This document shows positions 13,444 through 21,463 of a stretch of DNA of 21,797 nucleotides, one piece after another. The stretch's first letter is position 1. Each line of letters starts with the position of its first letter. This DNA comes from Bacillota bacterium (GTDB lineage: Bacteria > Bacillota > Clostridia > Christensenellales > CAG-138). The notes beneath the pieces are model-generated. The model worked only from the letters and a program-made list of their open reading frames with translations, had not been told where the DNA came from and made no database searches. Position numbers and translations under genes: made by a program. The DNA lies in contig JAFABA010000032.1 in the NCBI GenBank assembly GCA_023426265.1, forward strand, positions 1 through 21,797, written 5' to 3'.

Positions 13444-14037
13444 TTATCTCGAGTAAAACTCGATCACCATGCTGTCGTTGACTTCCACGGGGATCTCTTC
13501 CCGGAGCGGCAGGCGGAGAAGCTTGCCGCTGAAGGCGTCCCGCTGTTTTTCAATGTAGGGCACGCTGAACGCCTGCGTGTCGAGAAAATTTGCGTTCAGG
13601 TGCTCGTTGGAGCGCGTTTTTTCCTTGAGCGCCACCGTATCCCCAACCTTGACCTGGTAAGACGGGATGGTGATCTTCTCCCCGTTGACGCGGATATGAC
13701 CATGCGTGACCAGCTGGCGTGCCTGCCGGATGGAGCCGCCGATACCGGCCCGGTATACGATATTGTCCAGGCGGCATTCGAGCATGTTCATCAGCACGTC
13801 GCCCGTCTTTCCCTTCTTGCTTTGCGCCGCGGCAAAGTAGCGCCGGAGCTGCTTTTCCAGTATGCCGTAGTATGCCTTGATCTTCTGTTTTTCCGTCAAC
13901 TGCATGCCGTATTCGGAAACCTTCCTGCGCTTTGCAAATGCGGGCGCGTTGGCGCGCTTCATCGCCTTGGGGTGGCCGCATACGTTAACGCCCAGCCTGC
14001 GGCATTCCTGAAAGCGCGGGCCTCTTCTGGTCGCCAT
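13444..14037 (-). CDS. rpsD: 30S ribosomal protein S4, zinc-ligand-poor paralogue
   Basis: The 197-residue protein is a full-length S4, a primary 16S rRNA-binding protein of the small subunit. Landmarks are GPRFQECRRLGV (6-17), KVSEYGMQLTEKQK near 39-52, YYGILEKQLRRYF near 56-68, and the S4 RNA-binding domain with LECRLDNIVYRAGIGGSIRQ and ARQLVTHGHIRVNG. In the zinc-binding form four cysteines hold a metal in the N-terminal region; here the first is Phe, Cys12 remains, Cys20 sits at a non-canonical place, and the others are absent, so this looks like the C-minus form that many Clostridia carry as a second copy. It stands outside the usual alpha operon, with GAGGAGG before the ATG. Whether another rpsD exists cannot be seen here. 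Confidence 0.92.
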   Translation of the reverse strand: MATRRGPRFQECRRLGVNVCGHPKAMKRANAPAFAKRRKVSEYGMQLTEKQKIKAYYGILEKQLRRYFAAAQSKKGKTGDVLMNMLECRLDNIVYRAGIGGSIRQARQLVTHGHIRVNGEKITIPSYQVKVGDTVALKEKTRSNEHLNANFLDTQAFSVPYIEKQRDAFSGKLLRLPLREEIPVEVNDSMVIEFYSR

Positions 14038-14056
14038 AGGATCCTCCTCAAAAAAT

Positions 14057-14074
14057 GGTTAGTCATATCTAACC
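14057..14074. promoter_or_regulatory. GGTTAG-N6-CTAACC element, proximal copy
   Basis: Perfect inverted repeat GGTTAG-TCATAT-CTAACC, in the S4 leader just before the ribosome binding site. In the mRNA it could form a six-pair hairpin followed by ATTTTTT, a weak terminator shape. The arms match the distal copy exactly while the centres differ, which suggests that the arms are selected. Confidence 0.65.
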
Positions 14075-14090
14075 GATATCATTAAAATTT

Positions 14091-14108
14091 GGTTAGACTT
14101 CTCTAACC
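14091..14108. promoter_or_regulatory. GGTTAG-N6-CTAACC element, distal copy
   Basis: GGTTAG-ACTTCT-CTAACC, extendable to eight-base arms (TTGGTTAG/CTAACCAA, 14089-14110). It begins within a base or two of the predicted transcription start and is 34 bp from the proximal copy. A bound repressor here would block transcription. Confidence 0.65.
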
Positions 14109-14115
14109 AAAAAAT

Positions 14116-14145
14116 ACTATAACAAATTCAAGCCGTCTTTGTCAA
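14116..14145 (-). promoter_or_regulatory. Strong promoter of the S4-paralogue operon
   Basis: Consensus TTGACA (14140-14145), 18 bases, TATAGT (14116-14121) on the minus strand. Predicted start near 14108, giving a leader of about 70 bases that holds both inverted-repeat elements. Confidence 0.8.
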
Positions 14146-14163
14146 GCGGCGAACGCTCGGGTG

Positions 14164-14988
14164 TTATAGATCAAGCGGCACCGGCACGAAGCCTTCTCCG
14201 CGCTTTAATTCCATGGTTTGGCGGAAGCCCATGTCGTAGAGCATGGCGGATACCGTGTCAAACTGTCCGTCCAGCCTATCGGCCGCGTGCGCGTCGGAGG
14301 AGAGGATGACGGGCGCCTTCAATTCCAGCAGCCGCTTCAATAAAAACGGGGCAGGGTAGGGGTCCTTGATAAATCCCCGGGCGATGGCCCCGGTGTTGAC
14401 CTCAATGATCTTTCCGGCTTTTGCGATCGCCTCGATCGCATCGAGCGCAATGCGCCGGTAGGCGGGGCTTTCCTTGTCAAAATAGCGGTTATCTCCGTTG
14501 CGCTTTTGGATCACGTCGAAATGTCCCACGATATCCACCTGATCGGTCGTCACATAGGAAACCAAAAGGTCATAGTATGCCCGCGCCATTTTCAGGGCGT
14601 CGCCGCCGAACCCTTCGTCGATGCAGGCGCGCATCTGCTCATGGGAGTTATCCAGCGTGTGGTACTTGCCGTTCACATAGAGGTAATGCAGCGAACCTAT
14701 GATATAATCATAGCCGTCGGCGGGATAGGGGACGAGGCCGTCGTTTTCCAGCCCCAGGAAAATATCGATCCTGTCCGCATACTGCTTCTGCAGCTCCCGG
14801 ATTTCTCTGCGGTAAGCGAGCGTACCCGTAGGCGTCATGCAGCAGCAGCCGTCAAACGCGGTGTACGCGTGGCCGGAAAAGCCGATGGAGCGGAACCCCA
14901 GCTCCAGAGCCTTTTCCACCATTTCAAGCGGCGTATTCTGTCCATCGCAATAGACGGTGTGGGTATGCAGATTGGAACGGATGCGCAT
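14164..14988 (-). CDS. hisK: Histidinol-phosphatase, PHP family
   Basis: The 274-residue protein is a PHP-superfamily phosphoesterase that removes phosphate from histidinol phosphate, the penultimate step before HisD. Metal-binding motifs are plain: NLHTHTVYCDG (His8, His10, Asp15), a FSGHAY segment, GLENDG, IIGSLHYL, VDIVGHFDVIQKRN, EVNTGA and the C-terminal SSDAHAADRLG-like SSDAHAADRLD. This replaces the HAD phosphatase fused to HisB in enterobacteria. TAGGAG lies seven bases upstream of the ATG. It is the last gene of the his operon, 34 bp after hisIE. No clear terminator separates it from the promoter of the S4 operon, so some read-through is possible. Substrate assignment relies on operon position. 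Confidence 0.88.
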   Translation of the reverse strand: MRIRSNLHTHTVYCDGQNTPLEMVEKALELGFRSIGFSGHAYTAFDGCCCMTPTGTLAYRREIRELQKQYADRIDIFLGLENDGLVPYPADGYDYIIGSLHYLYVNGKYHTLDNSHEQMRACIDEGFGGDALKMARAYYDLLVSYVTTDQVDIVGHFDVIQKRNGDNRYFDKESPAYRRIALDAIEAIAKAGKIIEVNTGAIARGFIKDPYPAPFLLKRLLELKAPVILSSDAHAADRLDGQFDTVSAMLYDMGFRQTMELKRGEGFVPVPLDL

Positions 14989-15022
14989 GCGTTCACTCCT
15001 AATTAAGAAGCACTTCGGAAAA

Positions 15023-15679
15023 TTATTTCATGAGTTCCTGTTTGGTTTTATGGTCCACCACATGCCGTTTTTGGAGTTCATCGAGCACTTCGTCCGGCTC
15101 AATACCCATTTCGCACAGCAGCACCAGCATGTGGTAGGCAAGGTCGGCCGCCTCGTACACGGTCTCCTCGCGGCTATCCTTCATGGCGCCTATGACGACC
15201 TCGGTGCATTCCTCGCCGACTTTCTTTAAAATCTTTTCCTTGCCCTTCTCAAACAGGTACGTGGTGTAGGAGCCCTGGGGCATGGTTCTTTTGCGCTCGG
15301 ATATCAGCCCGTAAAGGGAAGAAAGCGAGAACTTTTCCGGCCTCTCCCCATCATAGAGGGTGTTGAAAAAACAGCTTTCTTCGCCCGTATGGCACGCAGG
15401 GCCGTCTTTTATGACCTCCACCACCAGCGCGTCCAGGTCACAGTCCGCATTGATGCGCACAATATGCTGCACATTGCCGCTCGTTTCCCCTTTGCGCCAA
15501 AGCTGCTTGCGGGAGCGGGAATAAAAGCAGGTTCGTCTTTCAGTGAGGCTGATACGCAGGCTCTCCGCATTCATGTAGGCCAACGTCAGCACCTCGCCGG
15601 TCCTGTAATCCTGCACGATTGCGGGGATCAGGCCGTTTTCATCAAACTTGAGTTCCGTAAGCCACGTATCCAGTATCAT
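15023..15679 (-). CDS. hisIE: Bifunctional phosphoribosyl-AMP cyclohydrolase / phosphoribosyl-ATP pyrophosphohydrolase
   Basis: This 218-residue fusion carries out steps two and three of histidine synthesis. HisI spans about 1-110, with LAYMNAES (33-40), CFYSRSRKQLWRKGETSGN (51-69), the metal-binding NADCDLDAL (77-85) and the cysteine segment ACHTGEESCFF (95-105). HisE spans about 122-207, with KVGEECTEVVIGAMK (153-167) and EAADLAYHMLVLL (176-188). The ATG directly abuts the hisF stop with no gap. Fusion of the two activities in this order is common in bacteria. It converts PR-ATP to ProFAR, the HisA substrate. Confidence 0.95.
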   Translation of the reverse strand: MILDTWLTELKFDENGLIPAIVQDYRTGEVLTLAYMNAESLRISLTERRTCFYSRSRKQLWRKGETSGNVQHIVRINADCDLDALVVEVIKDGPACHTGEESCFFNTLYDGERPEKFSLSSLYGLISERKRTMPQGSYTTYLFEKGKEKILKKVGEECTEVVIGAMKDSREETVYEAADLAYHMLVLLCEMGIEPDEVLDELQKRHVVDHKTKQELMK

Positions 15680-16438
15680 TTATACCCTCATTTCCACGCC
15701 GTTGTCACGCAAATACAGTTTCAACTCCCGGATGCCGACCTCCCTGAAATGGAATATGGAGGCAGCAAGCCCCGCGTCCACCCCGGGCACGCTGCGGAAC
15801 AGCTCTAAAAAATGCTCTTTATTCCCTGCGCCGCCACTTGCGATAACAGGGATTTTTACCCGCGCGCAGATGGCGGAAAGAAGCTCCAAATCAAACCCGC
15901 TTTTTACGCCGTCCGTATCGATGCTGTTCACCACAAGCTCGCCCGCGCCGTGGTTCTCGCCGTATTTCGCCCAAAGGAGCGCGTCCATCCCGGTATCCTC
16001 ACGCCCGCCTTTCTGGAAGACATGGAACGCCCCGTCGATACGTTTGACGTCCATAGATAATACTACGCACTGGTCCCCGTATTTTTTCGCGGCCTCTCCA
16101 ATCAGCGCCGGGTTTTTGATGGCGCCCGTGTTCACGCTGACCTTGTCCGCTCCGCACTTCAATACGCGGTCAAAATCTTCCACCGTGTTGATGCTGCCGC
16201 CCACCGTCAGCGGGATGAATATCTCCTTTGCCGTGCGGGAAAGCACGTCCGTAAACAGTTTTCGCTCCTCAAAGCTTGCCGTAATGTCGTAAAACACCAG
16301 TTCGTCCGCGCCGCTTTCGTTGTAGTAACGGGCGAGCGCCACAGGGTCTTCCACATCCTGTATGCCTTCAAAATTCACGCCCTTCACCACGCGGCCCGCG
16401 CGCACATCCAGGCAGGGGATGATGCGTTTTGTGATCAT
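15680..16438 (-). CDS. hisF: Imidazole glycerol phosphate synthase, cyclase subunit
   Basis: The 252-residue (beta-alpha)8 barrel uses ammonia from HisH to turn PRFAR into imidazole glycerol phosphate and AICAR. It begins MITKRIIPCLDVRAGRVVKG with catalytic Asp11, has the phosphate-binding GGSINTVEDF (80-89), and catalytic Asp130 in VVLSMDVK. Its ATG overlaps the hisA stop in the four-base ATGA arrangement, and its own stop abuts hisIE. Cytoplasmic, partner of HisH at 17173-17784. Confidence 0.96.
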   Translation of the reverse strand: MITKRIIPCLDVRAGRVVKGVNFEGIQDVEDPVALARYYNESGADELVFYDITASFEERKLFTDVLSRTAKEIFIPLTVGGSINTVEDFDRVLKCGADKVSVNTGAIKNPALIGEAAKKYGDQCVVLSMDVKRIDGAFHVFQKGGREDTGMDALLWAKYGENHGAGELVVNSIDTDGVKSGFDLELLSAICARVKIPVIASGGAGNKEHFLELFRSVPGVDAGLAASIFHFREVGIRELKLYLRDNGVEMRV

Positions 16439-17160
16439 ATCGCTTCTCCCTTCGCGATGCGGATGGCACGGGAAAGGTCCAGCTTTTTTACATACAGCGC
16501 CTTGCCTAAGATCGCGCCGTATGTGCCCATGTCGCGGAGCGCAACGAGTTCATGCTCAAAGCTGATACCGCCGGAAGCGATGATATTCAGGCCGGTGAGT
16601 TCCCGCAGCCTGCGATAGGCGCCGAGATTGGTTCCGTTCAGCTCCCCATCCTTTGCGATATCCGTATAGATCACGGTGGAAACGCCTGCGCCCCGCAGGC
16701 GCTCACAGAACCCGAACGAATCGAGCCCCGTATTCTCCAGCCAGCCGGAAACGGCCATGTACCCATCCCGCGCGTCCACGCCCACGGCGATTTTGCCGCC
16801 ATAAAGCCGTACCATGGTCTCCACAAACGGGAAATTTCGAACGGCCACCGTGCCCAGTATCACGCGGCCCACGCCGAGCTCCAGATAGCTTTCAATGCGC
16901 TCCTGGTCCCGGATGCCTCCGCCCACTTCCACGAAAAGGCCGGGAAGCTTTGCTATGGCGCGGATAACGTCAAAATTTACGGCCTTGCCTTCTTTTGCGC
17001 CGTCCAAATCTACAACATGCAGATTAATGGCGCCCTGCTCCATAAACTGCTCCGCCGTGCGCACGGGGTCGCTGCCGTATACCTGCATGTCCTCATAATC
17101 GCCCTGCCTAAGCCGCACCACCTGGCCGCCTCGGATATCGATCGCCGGGAATATCTCCAT
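16435..17160 (-). CDS. hisA: ProFAR isomerase (1-(5-phosphoribosyl)-5-[(5-phosphoribosylamino)methylideneamino]imidazole-4-carboxamide isomerase)
   Basis: The 241-residue barrel enzyme performs the Amadori-type isomerisation of ProFAR to PRFAR. It begins MEIFPAIDIRGGQVVRLRQG with catalytic Asp8, has VEVGGGIRDQERIE (78-90), and the second catalytic Asp129 in VGVDARDG, followed by TDIAKDGELNGTN. AAGGAG lies eight bases before the ATG, 12 bp after the hisH stop. It overlaps hisF by four bases. Confidence 0.96.
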   Translation of the reverse strand: MEIFPAIDIRGGQVVRLRQGDYEDMQVYGSDPVRTAEQFMEQGAINLHVVDLDGAKEGKAVNFDVIRAIAKLPGLFVEVGGGIRDQERIESYLELGVGRVILGTVAVRNFPFVETMVRLYGGKIAVGVDARDGYMAVSGWLENTGLDSFGFCERLRGAGVSTVIYTDIAKDGELNGTNLGAYRRLRELTGLNIIASGGISFEHELVALRDMGTYGAILGKALYVKKLDLSRAIRIAKGEAI

Positions 17161-17172
17161 AGCTGTTTCTCC

Positions 17173-17784
17173 TTATACCTCGCAGAACGCTTTGAGTATG
17201 CCCAATCCTACGCTTCCACTCTTTTCCGGGTGGAACTGTGTGCCGTAGACGTTGCCTTTGTGCACGATGCCCGGTACAAACGCGCCGTATTCGGAGCCCG
17301 CCACAACGCTGTCCTCACAGCCCTTGGCATAAAAGGAGTGCACGTAATATACGTAATCCCCTTCCCTCGTGTTTGTCAAGAGCGGATCGCCAGGTTTTAT
17401 CAAGTGCAGGCTGCCCCAGCCGATGTGCGGCACCTTCAGATTGGCCGGGATATCCGGCGTGAGCGAATGGATGCTGCCCTTGAGGTAGCCTAACCCCGTA
17501 TGCTCGCCGTACTCAAACCCGCGCTCAAAAAGCGCCTGCATCCCTAAGCAGATGCCCAGCAAGGGCTTGCCGCTTTGTACCTGGCGGTTTAGCACTGGAA
17601 TGAGCGCATGCTCCCTGAGCTTTTCCATGGCGTCCCCGAACGCACCCACGCCGGGCAGTATCACGCGTTCCGCCGCGTCGATGACATCCGGATCCCGGGT
17701 GACGACGCTCTCTATATTCAGATGCGCGAGCGACCCGCTTAACGAAAACAGGTTGCCCACGCCATAGTCGATGATGGCGATCAC
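17173..17784 (-). CDS. hisH: Imidazole glycerol phosphate synthase, glutamine amidotransferase subunit
   Basis: The 203-residue class I glutaminase feeds ammonia to HisF. Its catalytic triad is visible: Cys79 in LLGICLGMQ, with His185 and Glu187 in TQFHPEKSG. The N-terminus IAIIDYGVGNLFSLSGSLAHL is typical. The start codon is GTG, fixed by GAGGAG six bases upstream. A 96-bp gap with a long palindrome separates it from hisB; this is the largest break in the operon. Confidence 0.95.
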   Translation of the reverse strand: MIAIIDYGVGNLFSLSGSLAHLNIESVVTRDPDVIDAAERVILPGVGAFGDAMEKLREHALIPVLNRQVQSGKPLLGICLGMQALFERGFEYGEHTGLGYLKGSIHSLTPDIPANLKVPHIGWGSLHLIKPGDPLLTNTREGDYVYYVHSFYAKGCEDSVVAGSEYGAFVPGIVHKGNVYGTQFHPEKSGSVGLGILKAFCEV

Positions 17785-17850
17785 TTCGTTCTCCTCATTT
17801 CCCGCAGGACAGTTTTGTATGATATATTGCGTAGGTTTTCTTTTGCCCCT

Positions 17851-17870
17851 TTTTCTTTTGCAAAAGAAAA
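17851..17870. repeat. 20-bp perfect palindrome in the hisB-hisH gap
   Basis: The ten bases TTTTCTTTTG are followed at once by their reverse complement. TTTTCTTTTGC also occurs as a direct repeat just before (17837-17847). Pure pyrimidine then purine composition is unusual. On the minus strand it is not followed by a clean T run, so termination is doubtful. It could be an mRNA processing or attenuation site between the two halves of the operon. Confidence 0.5.
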
Positions 17871-17880
17871 GGAGCGTTCC

Positions 17881-18471
17881 CTATTCCAAAATCCCCTTCG
17901 TAGACGGAATTTCATCCGCGTGCGCGGCATCAACAGCGACCGCCTGCTTCAGCGCGCGGCCTAATCCTTTAAACGCGGCCTCTATGATATGGTGGGAGTT
18001 TGTGCCCGCAAGCTGCTTCACATGCAGCGTCAGACCCATGCTGCGGCAAAAGCCCAATAAGAATTCCTCCACCAGTTCCGTATCGAACTCCCCGACCTTT
18101 TGCGTTGGGATGGAAAGGCCGTAGCTCAAATGCGCGCGCCCGCTGATGTCGAGCGCAATTAGCACAAGCGCTTCATCCATGGGAAGGAGAAAGCTCCCGT
18201 AACGCACGATGCCGCGCTTGTCTCCCAGCGCTTCCCGGAAAGCTTGGCCCAGGCAGATGCCGATATCCTCCACGGAGTGGTGGGCATCCACCGCAAGGTC
18301 GCCTTTGCAGGATACGTCTAAATCGAAGCTTCCGTGGCCGGCGAACAGGGTGAGCATGTGGTCCAGAAAACCAATGCCGGTGGAGATAACGCTTTTCCCC
18401 GCGCCATCCAGGTTGAGGCTCAATGCAATGTCCGTTTCCGCAGTCTTGCGGGTGATGTCGCTTGTTCTCAT
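17881..18471 (-). CDS. hisB: Imidazoleglycerol-phosphate dehydratase
   Basis: The start is placed at the ATG at 18471, not 18486, because GGAGGGAAGGG lies just before it and the resulting 196 residues are the normal length of the monofunctional enzyme. The Mn-binding motifs are GFLDHML (34-40), DAHHSVEDIGI (62-72) and NSHHIIEAAFK (158-168). It dehydrates imidazole glycerol phosphate to imidazole acetol phosphate. No phosphatase domain is fused, consistent with the separate hisK. Its ATG overlaps the hisC stop as ATGA. Confidence 0.96.
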   Translation of the reverse strand: MRTSDITRKTAETDIALSLNLDGAGKSVISTGIGFLDHMLTLFAGHGSFDLDVSCKGDLAVDAHHSVEDIGICLGQAFREALGDKRGIVRYGSFLLPMDEALVLIALDISGRAHLSYGLSIPTQKVGEFDTELVEEFLLGFCRSMGLTLHVKQLAGTNSHHIIEAAFKGLGRALKQAVAVDAAHADEIPSTKGILE

Positions 18472-19535
18472 AGCCCTTCCCTCCATAGTTCGTCTGTCGC
18501 CTGTAAAAGCATTTGCATCTGCTCCCGCGTTCCGATGGTGATGCGCACATAGTCGCGGATGCGATCCTGTGAAAAATGCCGCACCAGCACGCCCTTTTCC
18601 TTGAGCTTTTGATAATACGCCTCGCCGTCCATGCGGGAAGGCTTTGCGAACACGAAGTTTGCGCTGCTTGGCAGCACCGCAAAGCCGCGTTTTTTTAATT
18701 CCTCCGCGGTATACGCCCGCACGTCCCGAACGGCTTTCGTGCAGGAAGCAAAATAGTCCGTATCCGCTATGGCGGCTTCGGCCGCGAGCAGGGAAAGGCG
18801 GTTGAGGTTGTAGGGGTTAAAGGAAAACTTCATGGAATTGAGGTCCCCAATCAGCGCCTCGTCTGCTATGGCAAAGCCGATGCGCGCACCAGCTAACGAG
18901 CGGGATTTGGACATGGTATGCACCACCACAAGGTTTTCGTACGCGTGGATCAGCTTTATTGCGCTCTCTGCGCCGAAATCCACATACGCCTCGTCGATGA
19001 TTACCACATGCTCGCGATTGGCTTTGAGTATGTTTTCTATGGCATCAAGGCCGATTGCCATACCCGTGGGTGCGTTGGGGTTGGCGATGAAGATAGTACC
19101 GCCCGCCGGGCGGTAATTCGAGGGATCGAGCCGGAATTCGCCGTCCAAAGGGACGATGATGGATGGCACGCCGTAAATCCGTGCGAACACCTTGTAAAAC
19201 CCGTAGGTGATATCGGCGTAGCAGGCGGGGGTATCCGCGTCGCAGAAGGCCTGAAAGCAGAAGGCGAGGAGTTCATCCGACCCGTTGCCCAGAAGCACCT
19301 CGCGTTCCGTTACGCCGTAATAGGCGGTAATTGCCTTCGCGGCCCGATGCGTATCCGGGTCGGGGTAGAGGTTGAGCCGTTCCATTTCTGCGCGGGAGAC
19401 GGCCTCCAGCACCTTGGGTGAAGGCGGGAACGGGCTTTCGTTGGTATTCAGCTTCACATACTGCCTGTTTTGCGGCTGTTCGCCCGGCACATAAGGCTGC
19501 ATTCCCGCAAAGCGCGCGCTTAAATATTTGCTCAT
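18468..19535 (-). CDS. hisC: Histidinol-phosphate aminotransferase
   Basis: The 355-residue PLP enzyme transfers an amino group from glutamate to imidazole acetol phosphate. Fold-type I landmarks are KLNTNESPFPPSP (28-40), ANPNAPTG (151-158), DEAYVDF (181-187) and the PLP lysine, Lys210, in HTMSKSRSLAGARIGF. The ATG directly follows the hisD stop; its GAGGAA ribosome binding site is made from the codons for the acidic end of HisD. The 3' end overlaps hisB by four bases. Confidence 0.95.
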   Translation of the reverse strand: MSKYLSARFAGMQPYVPGEQPQNRQYVKLNTNESPFPPSPKVLEAVSRAEMERLNLYPDPDTHRAAKAITAYYGVTEREVLLGNGSDELLAFCFQAFCDADTPACYADITYGFYKVFARIYGVPSIIVPLDGEFRLDPSNYRPAGGTIFIANPNAPTGMAIGLDAIENILKANREHVVIIDEAYVDFGAESAIKLIHAYENLVVVHTMSKSRSLAGARIGFAIADEALIGDLNSMKFSFNPYNLNRLSLLAAEAAIADTDYFASCTKAVRDVRAYTAEELKKRGFAVLPSSANFVFAKPSRMDGEAYYQKLKEKGVLVRHFSQDRIRDYVRITIGTREQMQMLLQATDELWREGL

Positions 19536-20840
19536 TTATTCCTCACCATCCTCGCCGTCGTCCTCGCCAAAGTCAAAGCGCATGCTGATGCTTTTCGCGT
19601 GCGCGTCCAAACCCTCGTTCTGCGCAAAGAACACGATCTGTTCCTGTACCTCGCGAAGCGCCTCTTTGCTGTAGTAGACAAAGGAGGATTTTTTGATAAA
19701 GTCGTCCACCGAAAGCGGGGAAGCGAATTTTGCCGTGCCATTGGTGGGCAGCGTGTGGTTGGGGCCTGCAAAATAATCGCCAAGCGCCTCGGGAGAATAG
19801 TGGCCTAAGAACACGCTGCCCGCGTGGCGGATCAGCGCAAGCAGCGCGAATGGGTCCTCCACGCACAACTCCAGATGTTCGGGCGCGATCTCATTGCTCC
19901 ATTCCGCGGCCTCCCGCAGGGAGGAAACCATCACGATGCGCCCATGGTCCAGTATGGACTTTTCGGCGATCACACGGCGAGGCAGGAGGTAGAGCTGCCT
20001 TGCGACCTCGCTCTGCACGGCGAGGGCCAGTTGCTCGCTGGTGGTCAGCAGGATAGCCGCCGCCATAGGGTCGTGCTCGGCCTGGGATAAGAGGTCCGAC
20101 GCCACAAAGAACGGGTCGGCGCTGTCATCGGCAATCACCAATATCTCGCTCGGGCCCGCCACCATATCGATATCCACCAGCCCGTAGACCTGCCGCTTGG
20201 CGGTGGCCACATACACGTTGCCGGGGCCGGTGATTTTATCCACCCTGGGAATGCTCTCGGTGCCGTAGGCGAGTGCTGCAATCGCCTGCGCGCCCCCCAC
20301 CCTATATACCTTGTCCACGCCTGCGATATGCGCCGCGGCAAGTATGGGCGCGGCGATGGAGCCGTCTGGCGCGGGAGGGGTGACCATAACGATCTCCTTT
20401 ACGCCCGCGATCTTGGCCGGTATGGCGTTCATCAGCACGGTGCTCGGGTAGCTTGCGGTGCCGCCGGGAATGTAGATGCCCACGCGATCGAGAGGCAGGA
20501 TACGCTGGCCCAAAAGTACGCCTTCCCGCTCGCTCATCACAAAGCCTTCCCGCTTCTGCTTCTGGTGGAAGGCGCGGATGTTTTCCGCCGCCTGCCGCAT
20601 GGTAAACAACAGCCGGGAATCGGTTTTAGAAAGCGCCGCTTTGATTTCGGTTTCCGTCACCGCAAGGGACGTAATTTCCGCATGGTCGAATTGCAGGGAA
20701 TATTTTTTCAGCGCGTCGTCCCCGTTTTTCTTCACGTCCGCGAGTATGCCCCGCACCGTCTGCTCCGCCTTATCGTATTCCATGCCGTAACGGGGCCGAA
20801 GCTCCGCGGGCGTGATATCGAAACTCTTGAAAAGCTTCAT
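19536..20840 (-). CDS. hisD: Histidinol dehydrogenase
   Basis: The 434-residue zinc enzyme carries out the last two oxidations, histidinol to histidine, with NAD. Visible motifs are VGGAQAIAALAYGT (181-194), DKITGPGNVYVATAK (201-215), DMVAGPSEILVIAD (225-238), zinc ligands Gln253 and His256 in SQAEHDP, the catalytic pair Glu321-His322 in APEHLEL, Asp355 in EALGDYFAGPNHTLPTNG, and His414 near the end. A short acidic tail (GEDDGEDGEE) extends past the usual end and supplies the hisC ribosome binding site. Its ATG overlaps the hisG stop as ATGA. Confidence 0.96.
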   Translation of the reverse strand: MKLFKSFDITPAELRPRYGMEYDKAEQTVRGILADVKKNGDDALKKYSLQFDHAEITSLAVTETEIKAALSKTDSRLLFTMRQAAENIRAFHQKQKREGFVMSEREGVLLGQRILPLDRVGIYIPGGTASYPSTVLMNAIPAKIAGVKEIVMVTPPAPDGSIAAPILAAAHIAGVDKVYRVGGAQAIAALAYGTESIPRVDKITGPGNVYVATAKRQVYGLVDIDMVAGPSEILVIADDSADPFFVASDLLSQAEHDPMAAAILLTTSEQLALAVQSEVARQLYLLPRRVIAEKSILDHGRIVMVSSLREAAEWSNEIAPEHLELCVEDPFALLALIRHAGSVFLGHYSPEALGDYFAGPNHTLPTNGTAKFASPLSVDDFIKKSSFVYYSKEALREVQEQIVFFAQNEGLDAHAKSISMRFDFGEDDGEDGEE

Positions 20841-21463
20841 TCGTTTCCCACCGCCTTTTTGAGCGCATCCGCCATGCGTGTGATTTCTTCCTGCCGGAAC
20901 TGGTAGCTCCGCTTGTTGGCAATCAGCCGCGCGCTGCTAACTGCGATATGCTCAAATACCCGGAGATTGTTTTCCTTTAGCGTCTTGCCCGTCTCCACAA
21001 TATCCACAATTACGTCCGAAAGCCCGAGCAAAGGCGCAATCTCTATGGAGCCGTTCAGTTTGATGATTTCAATCTCCCGGTCGCGGCTCTGGTAGTATTT
21101 GCGCGCCATGTGCGGATATTTCGTTGCTACGCGCACCACCGCGCCAAGGTCGTCCTCATATCCGTTGGGTGCGGCAACAGCCAGTTCGCATTTTCCCAGG
21201 CCCAGGTCCAACAGCTCATATACCTCCGGCTCGGTTTCTAAAAGAACATCCTTGCCCACCACGCCGATGTCCGCGGCGCCCCGCTCCACGTAGATCGCGA
21301 CGTCAGCAGGCTTGATCAAAAGATACCTTACGCCAGAACGTTCGTCCTCAAACACCAGCTTGCGGCTTTCATCCGATAGCCCGGCACAGTCGTAGCCCAG
21401 GGAGGAAAACAGCTTATATACGCGGTCGCCCAGGCGGCCCTTGGGCAGCGCAATGTTGATCAT
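20837..21463 (-). CDS. hisG: ATP phosphoribosyltransferase, short form catalytic subunit
   Basis: At 208 residues this is the short HisG, which lacks the C-terminal regulatory domain and works only in complex with HisZ. It joins PRPP and ATP, the committed and feedback-controlled step. It begins INIALPKGRL, has KPADVAIYVERGAADIGVVG (51-70), and the PRPP loop DVIVDIVETGKTLKEN (150-165). The ATG overlaps the hisZ stop codon by four bases, matching the required partnership. Confidence 0.96.
   Translation of the reverse strand: MINIALPKGRLGDRVYKLFSSLGYDCAGLSDESRKLVFEDERSGVRYLLIKPADVAIYVERGAADIGVVGKDVLLETEPEVYELLDLGLGKCELAVAAPNGYEDDLGAVVRVATKYPHMARKYYQSRDREIEIIKLNGSIEIAPLLGLSDVIVDIVETGKTLKENNLRVFEHIAVSSARLIANKRSYQFRQEEITRMADALKKAVGNE

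Noticed and set aside
13405..14085. 226-codon plus-strand open frame opposite S4
   Set aside because: Antisense to an unmistakable ribosomal protein gene.
14057..14108. DtxR/IdeR iron box
   Set aside because: The half-site GGTTAG/CTAACC is shared, but the DtxR box has a one-base centre, not six; a different regulator or an RNA role is more likely.
16552..17493. 313-codon plus-strand open frame opposite hisA and hisH
   Set aside because: Shadow of two conserved enzymes on the minus strand.
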